NCBI GenBank assembly: GCA_041495205.1
Contig: JBGQCF010000002.1
Span: 62,001 to 126,000, forward strand
DNA: 64,000 nucleotides
DNA from: JAHFRG01 sp041495205
Lineage (GTDB): Bacteria > Pseudomonadota > Gammaproteobacteria > Burkholderiales > JAHFRG01
Reading direction: 5' to 3'
The notes beneath the pieces were generated by a model. It searched no databases. It was not told the DNA's origin and saw only the letters and a list, made by a program, of their open reading frames with translations. A program made the position numbers and the translations under genes. This document shows positions 17,192 to 25,939 of the stretch, in pieces. Each line of letters starts with the position of its first letter. The stretch's first letter is position 1.

Positions 17192-18319
17192 TCAAGTAAT
17201 ATTGCTACGGTGCGTCTGGTACTTGTCGTCATAGACGACGCGCAGATAAATCGGCTCCTTCAAGGGAACGCGCACCAGTTCCGAACCTTTTTCGTCATAG
17301 CCGATGGTGTAGCGCCCTTCCACCTTGTAATGGTGAATAATCTCCGGTGTCGCTCCAAACAGAAGCATCGCGCCCAGCAGCTTCATGTCTGCCGAGGCGT
17401 TGCGGTAGTTTTTGATTGCCTCTTCCACTCCCCCGCCGAACATCTGGTAGAGATACTGCGGTGGCACGTGTACCGGCGGAATGTAATAAACATTGGGTTC
17501 CAGCCCGAACTGCGGGTACAGTGGCTTGGCAACTTTGGCCACGTGCACGAGGTAGTCAATCGGGTTGTCCTCCCGCGCTTTGTCCGGCGGCGCGATGAAA
17601 CCCTGGGTGCGGATCTTGCCGATGCAGGTGATGGTGCACTGGGTCTGCCGGTTGTTCTCCACCGCGGGATAGCAGCCGATGCATTTTTCCGACACCCGCG
17701 TCATGGGATTGAAGTGGGTTTTCTTGTAGGGACAGCCCTTGACGCATTCGCGGTAACCGCGGCAGCGCTGCTGGTCGAGCAGCACAATGCCGTCTTCAGG
17801 CCGCTTATAGATCGACTGGCGCGGACATGAGCCGAGACATGCCGCATACGTGCAATGGTTGCAAATACGCGGCAGGTAATACATCCACTGCATGTGTGGC
17901 ACCTGCAGGAAGGCGCCTTGGCCCATGTTGCTGGTGGAATCGTCTTCGCCAATGTTGGGATGCGCGTAGTCCAAATCGTCCGGCAGGTAGCCGAGGATAC
18001 GCTCCCCTGCAGGGGCCGATTCGAACAGTGTCTTGCCTTGATAGACCGGCCCGCTGATGTCCTGGACGCCGAGCTTCTCGAGGATCTTGACGTCCCAGCC
18101 GAGCGGGTAATAGCCGTAGGGCTTGGTTTCCACGTTGTTCCAGAACATCGCTTCCTGCCCGCGCCCGGAAGTCCACGTGGTCTTGCACGCCACCGTGCAA
18201 GTCTGGCAGGCGATGCACTTGTTGGTGTCCATGATCATCGCGAACTGCTTCTGGGGGCGCACACCTTCGTAGGGGTATTCCATTTCGCGCCCGATCTGCC
18301 AGTTATAAACTTTTGGCAT
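17192..18319 (-). CDS. Iron-sulfur beta subunit of a nitrate reductase/nitrite oxidoreductase (NarH/NxrB-like)
   Basis: Electron-transfer subunit of 375 residues carrying four iron-sulfur clusters. Cysteine groups seen: CIACQTCTVACK (about residues 35-46), CNHCTYAACLGSCP, CRGYRECVKGCP, and CIGCYPAVENNRQTQC...C. The opening MPKVYNWQIGREMEYPYE and the WNNVETKPYGYYP segment resemble NxrB of Nitrospira as I recall it, more than E. coli NarH, and 375 residues is shorter than NarH (about 510). It has no signal peptide and would ride with the Tat-exported catalytic subunit. It lies 20 bases downstream of the catalytic gene. Whether the complex works as a reductase or an oxidase cannot be decided from sequence alone. 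Confidence 0.87.
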   Translation of the reverse strand: MPKVYNWQIGREMEYPYEGVRPQKQFAMIMDTNKCIACQTCTVACKTTWTSGRGQEAMFWNNVETKPYGYYPLGWDVKILEKLGVQDISGPVYQGKTLFESAPAGERILGYLPDDLDYAHPNIGEDDSTSNMGQGAFLQVPHMQWMYYLPRICNHCTYAACLGSCPRQSIYKRPEDGIVLLDQQRCRGYRECVKGCPYKKTHFNPMTRVSEKCIGCYPAVENNRQTQCTITCIGKIRTQGFIAPPDKAREDNPIDYLVHVAKVAKPLYPQFGLEPNVYYIPPVHVPPQYLYQMFGGGVEEAIKNYRNASADMKLLGAMLLFGATPEIIHHYKVEGRYTIGYDEKGSELVRVPLKEPIYLRVVYDDKYQTHRSNIT

Positions 18320-18339
18320 AGTTAGGTCTCCTTGTTTGC

Positions 18340-21300
18340 TCAGGCCTTGATAATTTTCACGAATCCGCCTTGCAGATATTGTTTCAGCGCCGGGCTCTCA
18401 TTTGCGGGCCGAAGTCCCAGTGCCACCGGCCGCCACAGCCCCTTGCCGCCGATGCCGCCGTCCTCGGCCTTGGTAAACTTGGCAATAGATTCGCGCGGGG
18501 CGTTGGTGACGCAGTGCACGTCCACGTTGAAGCCCTTGGTGACTTCATTGGTCCAGGATTTGCGGGTGATCAGCGTATGTGTCTGATGGGTGGGCTTCAG
18601 CCATGAACGTGTCAGGCTCTGGTGCCCACCGTAGCGGAACAGCGCCTGGTAGTTGGTCTCCTCGTTCTTGGCCGCGCCGTCTGGCCGTGTCTCATGGGCC
18701 TTGACGGAACCGGGTGTGGCCATGTAGCCGTTGAACCACATGCGGGTGATGCCTTGCGGGGTGCCCGGATAGTAGCGCGCGCGCACCAGAAGCCGCGCCA
18801 CTTTGTATTCATCTTTGCGTGCCGGGTCGTTCCAGCCGCGAAACGGCAGGTCGTTGGGGTCACCATCCACCCATACGTAGTCGCCGTCGTTGATGCCGAG
18901 CTTCCTGGCGTCAAGCGGGTTCATGTCCACGTACATTTCGCCCGAGCTTGGACTGCGTTTATCGCGCCGGTACATATCGCCAAATGGCCCGAAAAGCGCC
19001 GCCATGAAATCGGTATCGACGGGCATGGTATGGGCCCCGTGGCGGTATTTGGGTGTATGGAACACATGGTCCCATCCTTTGTCGCGCAGCGGATGTTTAG
19101 TCTTGAGCAGCCCTTCAACGTCATAGGTGGTATTGCGCATCTGGCGCGTGATATGGCTGCGGTCATCGGCTGCGATGCCCCAATCTTCTGGTCTCTTAGG
19201 CTGGATCGCCGGGTGCGGCGCAGCGACGATCGCGCACGGATCATAGAAGGTGGCATCCGACGGCTCACGGTGCACGATGAGGTTTTCCCCTGCCTCGATG
19301 AACTCGAGCTCAGGCCGGTAGAACTCCAGCCGCCCGGTTTTGGTGTACCAGGGCTTGGATTCCTGCACCTGTTCGTAACTGTTGATGCGCGGATAAGTGC
19401 GCGTGTTCATGAGCGCCGGGACGCCGCGCTTGGCCAGGTTCTCCAGGTCTTCGAAGCGGTAGCCCTTGAGCGGCGTGGAGCCGTCGATGATGCGTTGCAG
19501 GTAAACATCGGTACGCTCCGCGGCGATAAAATGCCACATCTGCTCGAAGCGCTTGTCTCCGGTGAGCTTGGAAAGCTCCCGCGCCACCCCCAGGTAAGTC
19601 TCGTTGTCTGACACAGTATTGAATGCACGCTTGGCCGGGGTACGGGGATAGGCCTGCACGAAAGGATTGGAGTTGGACGCAGTCATGTCCGGATATTTGA
19701 ATTCCATCCACGAATCCACGCCGTACACGATGTCGCTGAATTCGCACGAAGCAGTCCACCACCAGTCATTGTAGACGACGAGTTCGCACCTCGGCAGTGT
19801 GTTGAACACCACGTCATAAAAACCTTTCTGGTTGCCCAGGCTGGAATTGGAGTTGACCTGCCAGATGGCCTTGGTGGGGGTCGGCGTATGGGCGCCAGTA
19901 GTGATCTTCTTGTTCCCCGCTTTCATCAGCCGCTCACCGTTGGCCCAGTAGTGCATGGATTCCGGACGCAGGTAAAGCTTGGTTTTGACGGCACCGTTCG
20001 GATCCAGTTGGGGGTTGAAAGGATCCTCGTAGGTCCAACGCGGCACGCCAGAAAACAGGGTGTTCTTGTAAGTGCCGGCGTAACTGCCGACGTTGCCACC
20101 GTGGCGGCCGAGAGAACCGGTCAGCGCTGCCACAAGGAAAATCGCGCGGTCCTTGTTATCGTTGTTCCAGAACTGGTTCGGCCCCATTCCGCACGCGAAC
20201 AAAGTCTGCCCGCTGCTTGCCGCAATGTCACGAGCCAGACTCAAAATCGCCTCCCGCGGCGCCCAGGTAATTTTGCTGACACTTTCCAGCGTCATATTTT
20301 GGTCCAGATACTGCTTGGTCAGATCAAACACCGGCCGCACCTGGATTTTCTTGCCGTCCACTGTCGCGACCTCGAAGCTGCCGGTTAAGGCCGGGTCGAA
20401 GCCGAGCTTGTCGAAATGCTCCCCAATCTGGTCGTGCGCCAGCGCTACTGGACGCTTGGATTTGCTGTCCCAGACCACGAAATCGGCGAATTCCTTGACC
20501 AGATATTCGGGGATCTGCACCCCTTTTTGCTGCGTGGTCGGGGGAGCGTACTGGCCCTTGGGAACGACGTTGGTCCAGTTCTTGAGAGACGAATCTTTAT
20601 GTCCGGAAAAGACGTCGCTCGCCTTGAGCAGCTGCAAGGTGTCCATGCGCACCAGCGCCGGCAGGTCGGTGAAGCGCTTGACAAAAGCCGCGTCGTAAAG
20701 CCCCTCGGAGATAATCACGTGGGCGAGCCCAAGGGCAAATGCCGGATCGGTGGCGGGCCGGATTACGATCACATCGTCGCACTTGTTGGCGGTTGCCGAG
20801 TATTCCACCGTCACCGCGACCACCTTGGTGCCTTTCAGGCGCGCTTCAGTCATCCAGTGACTGTCCGGCATCTTGGTCGTGATCCAGTTCATTCCCCAAG
20901 CGATAATAAGTTTGGCGTTTTCGGCGTCAAACAGCTCGAAATCGTTGGTCTGGTCTCCCGTCACCATCGGGTGGCCGGGAGGCAAATCGGTGTGGAACGA
21001 ATAAGAATCCCAGGCGCCAGTGCCCTTGGCCTCATCGGGAGAAACACCGCGGACGTGGTGGTCCAACAGCGCCATGCTGTTGCCCATGCGGAATGCCCCG
21101 AAAATGCGCACCGCGCCTTGTTTTGCCATCCCGCCGCGAAATTTCATCACGCGCGTGCCGGCGCCGCCCACCTGCTCCACCATGTCGGGGTCATAACCCT
21201 GCGCGAGGAGAAGCTTCTTGCCCTGCTCGCCGGAATAAGTTTTGGCCACGTTGGATAGCGCTTTTGCGTGGTAGCGGTTAGCCTCTTCGTGGGACACCTT

Positions 21301-21828
21301 CACCCAGCTGTCCCAGCCGCGCCGCATGAGTTCCTTGGGCGCCGCGCCGGTCAGGGGATCGCGCGGGAAATCCTTGTCCGCCCATTCCTTGAAACCTTTG
21401 CGCAAGAACGCGCCGTTTATCCGGCGGTCGCCGTAAAAGCGCCGCGCCAGCACCAGCCCCTTCTGGCAGCAGCGCGGGTCCCAGCGGTGGGACGCCTGGT
21501 TGCCGTACAGGTCCTGGGCCTTACCGTAGCCATAAGTGGGTTCAATGCGCACCACCACGTTGTTCTTCACGAACGCGTTGAGCAGACAGTTGTGGGTGTC
21601 GTTGGGGCAGCACATGAATACGAAGGTCTTGTCGGTGCGGTAGATATCCCGGTACATGCGCTCCCAGTCGCGATTCGGATAGGCTTCTAGCGGGTTGGGA
21701 ACGGCGACCGGGGATAGGTAGCGGTATTGCGCGAACAGATCGGAAGGACTGACCATCGCGCCGAACCCGGCAGCGCTGGCCATTTGCAGAAAACGCCGGC
21801 GTGACAAGTTGACAGATGAGTGATTCAT
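18340..21828 (-). CDS. Tat-exported molybdopterin catalytic subunit, NarG/NxrA-like (type II DMSO reductase family)
   Basis: Large subunit of 1162 residues that interconverts nitrate and nitrite at a bis-MGD molybdenum centre. Seen: twin-arginine signal NLSRRRFLQMASAAGFG (residues 8-24), N-terminal cluster region MCCPNDTHNCLL, RWDPRCCQKGL and RRFYGDRR, then GGNVGSYAGTYKN. E. coli-type NarG lacks a signal peptide and is cytoplasmic, so this one belongs to the exported pNAR/NXR-like group. ATG 21828 is chosen because AAGGAGG lies seven bases upstream; an upstream in-frame TTG would overlap that site. An FNR-like box is about 64 bases upstream. The operon continues with beta, gamma and chaperone genes but has no narI. 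Confidence 0.88.
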   Translation of the reverse strand: MNHSSVNLSRRRFLQMASAAGFGAMVSPSDLFAQYRYLSPVAVPNPLEAYPNRDWERMYRDIYRTDKTFVFMCCPNDTHNCLLNAFVKNNVVVRIEPTYGYGKAQDLYGNQASHRWDPRCCQKGLVLARRFYGDRRINGAFLRKGFKEWADKDFPRDPLTGAAPKELMRRGWDSWVKVSHEEANRYHAKALSNVAKTYSGEQGKKLLLAQGYDPDMVEQVGGAGTRVMKFRGGMAKQGAVRIFGAFRMGNSMALLDHHVRGVSPDEAKGTGAWDSYSFHTDLPPGHPMVTGDQTNDFELFDAENAKLIIAWGMNWITTKMPDSHWMTEARLKGTKVVAVTVEYSATANKCDDVIVIRPATDPAFALGLAHVIISEGLYDAAFVKRFTDLPALVRMDTLQLLKASDVFSGHKDSSLKNWTNVVPKGQYAPPTTQQKGVQIPEYLVKEFADFVVWDSKSKRPVALAHDQIGEHFDKLGFDPALTGSFEVATVDGKKIQVRPVFDLTKQYLDQNMTLESVSKITWAPREAILSLARDIAASSGQTLFACGMGPNQFWNNDNKDRAIFLVAALTGSLGRHGGNVGSYAGTYKNTLFSGVPRWTYEDPFNPQLDPNGAVKTKLYLRPESMHYWANGERLMKAGNKKITTGAHTPTPTKAIWQVNSNSSLGNQKGFYDVVFNTLPRCELVVYNDWWWTASCEFSDIVYGVDSWMEFKYPDMTASNSNPFVQAYPRTPAKRAFNTVSDNETYLGVARELSKLTGDKRFEQMWHFIAAERTDVYLQRIIDGSTPLKGYRFEDLENLAKRGVPALMNTRTYPRINSYEQVQESKPWYTKTGRLEFYRPELEFIEAGENLIVHREPSDATFYDPCAIVAAPHPAIQPKRPEDWGIAADDRSHITRQMRNTTYDVEGLLKTKHPLRDKGWDHVFHTPKYRHGAHTMPVDTDFMAALFGPFGDMYRRDKRSPSSGEMYVDMNPLDARKLGINDGDYVWVDGDPNDLPFRGWNDPARKDEYKVARLLVRARYYPGTPQGITRMWFNGYMATPGSVKAHETRPDGAAKNEETNYQALFRYGGHQSLTRSWLKPTHQTHTLITRKSWTNEVTKGFNVDVHCVTNAPRESIAKFTKAEDGGIGGKGLWRPVALGLRPANESPALKQYLQGGFVKIIKA

Positions 21829-21885
21829 TCCGCGCCTCCTTTTCAAGGATTTCCCACAGGATATGGCAGCAAGAAGGATGGACTT

Positions 21886-21899
21886 TAGATCTATATCAA
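21886..21899. promoter_or_regulatory. FNR/Anr-type box upstream of the narG-like operon
   Basis: TAGATCTATATCAA fits TTGAT-N4-ATCAA with one mismatch. It is centred about 64 bases upstream of ATG 21828 on the minus strand, a fitting distance for activation. Confidence 0.55.
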
Positions 21900-22009
21900 A
21901 CAGGTGCGAATAATGCGGAAAATAACCCGTTTCGCAGGGGGTTTTTGATCAGCTTACCGGCCTATTGCCGTTGCAACCACCAACATAATTGGACGGGGGA
22001 CGAATGTTC

Positions 22010-22023
22010 TTGATTTAGATCAA
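22010..22023 (+). promoter_or_regulatory. FNR/Anr box, perfect consensus
   Basis: TTGATTTAGATCAA. It lies about 60 bases before the short frame at 22083 and 180 bases from the divergent narG-like start, so it could serve either. Confidence 0.7.
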
Positions 22024-22082
22024 ACGAACGCTACTCGGGCGGAAGCGCCAACCTGCCGGTTGGAGCAACTGGTGGGGGAGCA

Positions 22083-22271
22083 ATGTTTGTTAGACCTATG
22101 ATATTATTTCTTGCCGGCGCGCTTGGATTTCCCCCGAGGCAGGGGCTTGGAATCGGCCGCGTCATCGCGCACCTCAACTTATGGATCTCAATGCCCTGCC
22201 TGTTTCGTGCCCCGCAGATTGTTCGCCCGCGCGGTGAGGTCGAAACGAGGATTCACAGGCAAGCAGTTTGA
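22083..22271 (+). other. Short open frame behind an FNR promoter, possible orphaned gene start
   Basis: Sixty-two codons beginning MFVRPMILFLAGALGFP, preceded by GGGGGAG at good spacing and by a perfect FNR box about 60 bases further up. The hydrophobic start looks like a signal peptide or first membrane helix, but the remainder (rich in Arg, Pro and Ile) resembles no family I know. One reading is that the promoter, ribosome site and first codons of an anaerobically induced exported protein survive while the body has been lost. Coding is doubtful. Confidence 0.3.
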
Positions 22272-22281
22272 TCCAGATCAA
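22268..22281 (+). promoter_or_regulatory. FNR/Anr box, perfect consensus
   Basis: TTGATCCAGATCAA, centred about 114 bases upstream of the universal stress protein ATG (22388), its likely target. Confidence 0.72.
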
Positions 22282-22387
22282 AGTTTCAGCATGCTAATCG
22301 GGAGATGATTGATGAACCTGCAAATAGTGTAGTTCCCCAGGCGGGTATATGTGCACGGAATCAAATGTAGTTAGAAAGGAGGTCATG

Positions 22388-22828
22388 ATGTATAAGCACA
22401 TACTGATTCCTACGGACGGTTCGGATCTTTCGAAGAAGGCTATTAAACAAGGGACCGCGTTCGCGAAGTCGATCGGTGCAAAGGTGACTGCAATCACCGT
22501 AACCCCCAACTTTCATATGATCTTTGCTGTCGAACCGCCGATGGTCACCGATACGAAGGGGGAATATGAAAGGCACAGCAAGGAGCGCGCCAAAAAAATT
22601 CTTGGTGCCGCCAAGAAAGCAGCCGCAGCCGCACATATCAGGTTTGAGGGGATGCATGCGGTAGATGACCAACCCTATAAGGCGATTATCAGCACAGCAC
22701 GAAGGAAAGGCTGCGACCTGATCTTTATGGCCTCGCACGGCTGGAAGGGTCTTTCCGCTTTGTTGCTGGGCAGCGAGACCAACAAGGTCTTGACGCATAG
22801 CAAGATCCCTGTGCTGGTGTGCCGATGA
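22388..22828 (+). CDS. Universal stress protein, UspA family
   Basis: Cytoplasmic stress protein of 146 residues with the ATP-binding USP fold. Seen: start MYKHILIPTDGSDLSKKA with the conserved Asp, and the nucleotide loop GCDLIFMASHGWKGLSALLLGSETN (a G-x2-G-x9-GS/T-type signature) followed by HSKIPVLVCR. The start is taken as the second of two adjacent ATGs because AGGAGG lies five bases before it. A perfect FNR box lies upstream, so induction under oxygen limitation is likely, as known for Anr-controlled usp genes in Pseudomonas. It is monocistronic. Confidence 0.93.
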   Translation: MYKHILIPTDGSDLSKKAIKQGTAFAKSIGAKVTAITVTPNFHMIFAVEPPMVTDTKGEYERHSKERAKKILGAAKKAAAAAHIRFEGMHAVDDQPYKAIISTARRKGCDLIFMASHGWKGLSALLLGSETNKVLTHSKIPVLVCR

Positions 22829-22861
22829 AAATGGCCGGGCAGGGCTTTTTCTGATTGCTTT

Positions 22862-22875
22862 TTGATCTGCATCAA
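22862..22875 (+). promoter_or_regulatory. FNR/Anr box, perfect consensus
   Basis: TTGATCTGCATCAA, centred about 90 bases upstream of the membrane-protein ATG at 22959. Confidence 0.72.
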
Positions 22876-22958
22876 ACTGCGGGCGGCCGCGGGAAGTAGG
22901 ATAAAAAAAGGTCGTTCCCAGTCAACCGAACGGATGCAAAAACAGCGAAAGGTACGCC

Positions 22959-23513
22959 ATGTCCAAGTCTGCATCAGATTCGAACGAGGGCGCGCTTCAG
23001 CTTGCTGTGCTGGCAGGATTATTTGGCGGGCTTGCTGAGGTGTTATGGGTTGGGGGGTATGCCAGTATCTCGACTTTGAGCGGGGGCGAAGTTGCTCGCC
23101 AGATTACGGCCAGTGTCACTCCCGCAATCGCGGATTCATCGCTCGCAGTGGTTTTTGGCATTTCCATTCATTTCCTTCTGTCTGCGCTGCTCGGGCTAAC
23201 CTTCGCATGGCTTATCTGGCGGCCATTTCTGAGAAAGCGCGGTGTTGCAGGAACGCTTTTGGGATCGGTGGCGGTTCTTACCCTGATCTGGGCGATCAAT
23301 TTCTTTGCGGTGCTTCCGTTTTTTAACCCGGCTTTTGTCGTCCTGATGCCGTATGGCGTAACGCTGGCTTCAAAAATCATGTTCGGTATCGTCATGGGGC
23401 TGGTGCTGCAATTCGAGGCGGTCGGGGAAACAGGCAGAAGGCGCTTGCGCGATTTGAACTGCAGGGCGCCTGATCATTGCCGGGTTTTTCCTGTTCTAGG
23501 AGGTGGGCCGTAA
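22959..23513 (+). CDS. Integral membrane protein of unknown function
   Basis: 184 residues with about four predicted membrane helices: LQLAVLAGLFGGLAEVLWVGGYA, SLAVVFGISIHFLLSALLGLTFAWLIW, GTLLGSVAVLTLIWAINFFAVLPFF and ASKIMFGIVMGLVLQF. No catalytic or metal motif is obvious. The final 30 residues are polar and Arg/Cys-containing (RRRLRDLNCRAPDHC), unlike the rest, so the true end may be altered. The FNR box upstream places it in the anaerobic set, next to the universal stress protein. I do not recognise the family. Confidence 0.7.
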   Translation: MSKSASDSNEGALQLAVLAGLFGGLAEVLWVGGYASISTLSGGEVARQITASVTPAIADSSLAVVFGISIHFLLSALLGLTFAWLIWRPFLRKRGVAGTLLGSVAVLTLIWAINFFAVLPFFNPAFVVLMPYGVTLASKIMFGIVMGLVLQFEAVGETGRRRLRDLNCRAPDHCRVFPVLGGGP

Positions 23514-23582
23514 GATCGGCGCAGCGCTCGGCAGCTCCGCTTTTTATTTTGGTATTTTAACTTTGAATAATGGAGAAGGATC

Positions 23583-23786
23583 ATGGCAGATATGCTGAAG
23601 GTCATTGAAGTACTAGCGGAGTCGAACAAAAGCTGGGAAGATGCCGCGGCAAATGCAATTTCGCGTGCCAGCAAAACTCTTAAAAACATCAAATCCATTT
23701 ACATCAAGGAGTTTGAGGCCAAGGTCGAAAAAAATAAAATTGTGCGCTACCGAATCAACGCAAAAATCACTTTTATGCTGGGATAG
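23583..23786 (+). CDS. Dodecin
   Basis: Flavin-storing dodecamer subunit of 67 residues, the usual length. Seen: KVIEVLAESNKSWEDAAANAI (strand-helix with the conserved Ser-Trp-Asp/Glu), RASKTLKNIKSIYIKEFEAKV and a last strand IVRYRINAKITFML. The Trp in KSWED is the family's flavin-stacking residue. ATG 23583 follows GGAGAAGG. Dodecins buffer free FMN or lumichrome in the cytoplasm. It sits between a membrane protein and a globin, both plausible redox-stress genes. Confidence 0.92.
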   Translation: MADMLKVIEVLAESNKSWEDAAANAISRASKTLKNIKSIYIKEFEAKVEKNKIVRYRINAKITFMLG

Positions 23787-23837
23787 GCGGACCAGCTCGA
23801 TGTTTTGTACCACGTTCTCTGGAACAGCGGAGGGTGC

Positions 23838-24263
23838 ATGACGCCACAGCAAATCCAGCTTGTTAGAAGCTCGTTCCAGAAGGTTGCAGACATTCCCGAG
23901 AGGGCGGGAGAGATTTTCTACCAGCGCTTGTTCGAACTGGATCCTAATGCCCGTCAGCTTTTTTGGGGCAACCTTCAGCACCAGGGCACGGCGCTGTTCC
24001 TGATGCTCGACATGATTGTGAAGAGTCTCGACATCCAGGACAAAATCGTTCCCATCATTTTCGATCTCGGCAAACGCCATGCCATGTATGGAGTGCGGGA
24101 TCGTGACTATCAGCCATTCGAACAGGCACTGATTGACACACTGTCAAGCATCAATGGGGACGATTTCACCCAGGATGAACGCAACGCATGGAGCGCCGCA
24201 TTTGTCTTTCTCGCCAACATCATGAGAGAGGCCTGCGCAAAGCCCGCAAGGACTGTTAAGTAA
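23838..24263 (+). CDS. Single-domain bacterial globin
   Basis: Haem protein of 141 residues. Seen: N-terminal MTPQQIQLVRSSFQKV, Phe in LFELDPNARQLFWG, helix E around HQGTALFLMLDMIV, and a proximal-His helix F region DLGKRHAMYGV (His-Ala-x-Tyr-Gly-Val), as in Vitreoscilla haemoglobin and flavohaemoglobin heads. No reductase domain follows. It probably binds O2 or NO; next to a nitrate/nitrite enzyme, NO detoxification or O2 supply are both plausible. ATG 23838 is chosen over an upstream in-frame start because GGAGGG lies just before it. Confidence 0.88.
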   Translation: MTPQQIQLVRSSFQKVADIPERAGEIFYQRLFELDPNARQLFWGNLQHQGTALFLMLDMIVKSLDIQDKIVPIIFDLGKRHAMYGVRDRDYQPFEQALIDTLSSINGDDFTQDERNAWSAAFVFLANIMREACAKPARTVK

Positions 24264-24493
24264 CAAATCCTGCTCAACGGTTGGGGATCTCGGAGGGACC
24301 CAACGGTTTGAATTCGCATTGCAGCTCAACACATTTTCTGTAACGATCGCAAAAAGCGAACAGCAGACGCCCGGATCCATGTCAAAGCAATTGCCTGTTT
24401 GACGACTATGATGGATCTTGCAAGGTGGCGTTCAAGTGTATACGATATTAAATCGCTAAACTCGCAATGCCTAAAAATAAGGGGGGTGCGGTT

Positions 24494-25861
24494 ATGCTCG
24501 CAGCAATTCTCAAAGGCCGATGCGCACTTATACTTGCATTGACTCTCGGCGCGCTGTTGCAGGGAGGCAATGCGTATGCGGTTCCCGCATTTGCCCGTCA
24601 AACCGGGCAGGAATGTATCGCCTGCCACGTCAGTTTTCCCGAACTCACGCCTTATGGCCGCTATTTCAAGTTGACCGGCTACACCATCGGCGAGCGGCAG
24701 CTGATACCCCTGGCAATAATGGCTCAGGGAGGCGTTACCTCGATAGCCAACAATACATTGGACGACGACGGGAGCGGGTCAGCAGGGTCATCAGTAATAA
24801 GCAGGAATAACCGCTTTCTATTTTCCGGCGCGAGCGTTTTCCTGGCAGGCAAAGCAACCGATAATCTCGGCGCTTTCATCCAATACACCTATGACAATGC
24901 CTCGACGGCAGATACCCCAGCTGTACATTTAAAGGGGCATTCTGGTATGGATAATGCCGACATTCGCCTGGTCGGCAAATCTTACGGGGCCAGCGCACAA
25001 GAAGTGGAATATATTTATGGGCTGACCCTGAACAACAACCCGACGGTGCAGGACGTCTGGAACAGCACCCCCGCGTTCGGCTTTCCGTTTACAGCTTCCC
25101 CGGTTGCGCTTAGCCCCAGTGCGGCGACGCTGATCGACGGCGGGCTCGGGCAACTTGTCGCGGGATACGGGGCATATGCCTACCTGAAAAAAACACTGTA
25201 CGCAGAATTAACTTTCTACCAAACCGCAGACGGCGTATTCACGTGGATGAGGGCAGGCCAGCACAGCGCCGATTTGGTGCGTCTGCGTGGCCTTAACCCC
25301 TACTACCGTGTCGCGCTGACCCATGATTGGGACGCGCATTCGTTGATGGTGGGGGTATTTGGACTGCGCGCCCAGGTGTTTCCCGACAGCACTGATCCGA
25401 CCACGGCGACTGACCGCTTCACTGATGACGGTGTGGATGCCCAATACCAGTACATCACCAATCCGCACACGTTTACCACGCAAGTGACCTATATTCACGA
25501 GAAACAGGCTTTTGATGCGAGCAACCCCGGGATCGTTGATATTTTGAAGACGTGGCGCGCCAAGGCAACGTATTACTACCAGAGGAAATACGGCGCCACG
25601 TTCCAGTACTTCGATACATCCGGAACGGCTGACCCCGCACTCTATACCACCGGTGAAGCAGCCAAAAACAGCTTTAATGGTTTCCCCAACAGCAACGGGT
25701 TCATCTTTGAACTGGACTATTTGCCAATCCAGAACGTCAGGTTGATGGCGCAGTACACAGCCTATAAGAAGTTTAACGGCGGGCGCGACAATTACGATGG
25801 CTTTGGCAGGAACGCGAGCGACAATAATACTTGGTTCATGAACGTTTGGGTTGCATTTTGA
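24494..25861 (+). CDS. Outer-membrane porin-cytochrome c fusion (Cyc2-like layout)
   Basis: 455 residues: a signal peptide ending NAYA (about residue 29), a single c-type haem motif CIACH shortly after the mature N-terminus (FARQTGQECIACHVSFPELTPYG), then about 380 residues of alternating aromatic/polar beta-strand sequence ending WFMNVWVAF, a typical outer-membrane barrel terminus with final Phe. This one-haem-plus-barrel layout is that of Cyc2-type iron-oxidation cytochromes and related porin-cytochromes. Similarity beyond the layout was not tested. ATG 24494 is chosen because GGGGGG lies seven bases upstream. It could carry electrons across the outer membrane to the periplasmic cytochrome encoded next (79 bases downstream). 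Confidence 0.78.
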   Translation: MLAAILKGRCALILALTLGALLQGGNAYAVPAFARQTGQECIACHVSFPELTPYGRYFKLTGYTIGERQLIPLAIMAQGGVTSIANNTLDDDGSGSAGSSVISRNNRFLFSGASVFLAGKATDNLGAFIQYTYDNASTADTPAVHLKGHSGMDNADIRLVGKSYGASAQEVEYIYGLTLNNNPTVQDVWNSTPAFGFPFTASPVALSPSAATLIDGGLGQLVAGYGAYAYLKKTLYAELTFYQTADGVFTWMRAGQHSADLVRLRGLNPYYRVALTHDWDAHSLMVGVFGLRAQVFPDSTDPTTATDRFTDDGVDAQYQYITNPHTFTTQVTYIHEKQAFDASNPGIVDILKTWRAKATYYYQRKYGATFQYFDTSGTADPALYTTGEAAKNSFNGFPNSNGFIFELDYLPIQNVRLMAQYTAYKKFNGGRDNYDGFGRNASDNNTWFMNVWVAF

Positions 25862-25939
25862 CGGTGTGCGACGCTTGAAGATTGTTCACGCACACGAGCA
25901 TAAAGCGAGTTGAAACGAGCTATATAAAGGACCCCCATA

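Noticed and set aside
18622..19611. A 329-codon open frame on the plus strand
   Set aside because: It is antisense to the narG-like gene and has no recognisable domain.
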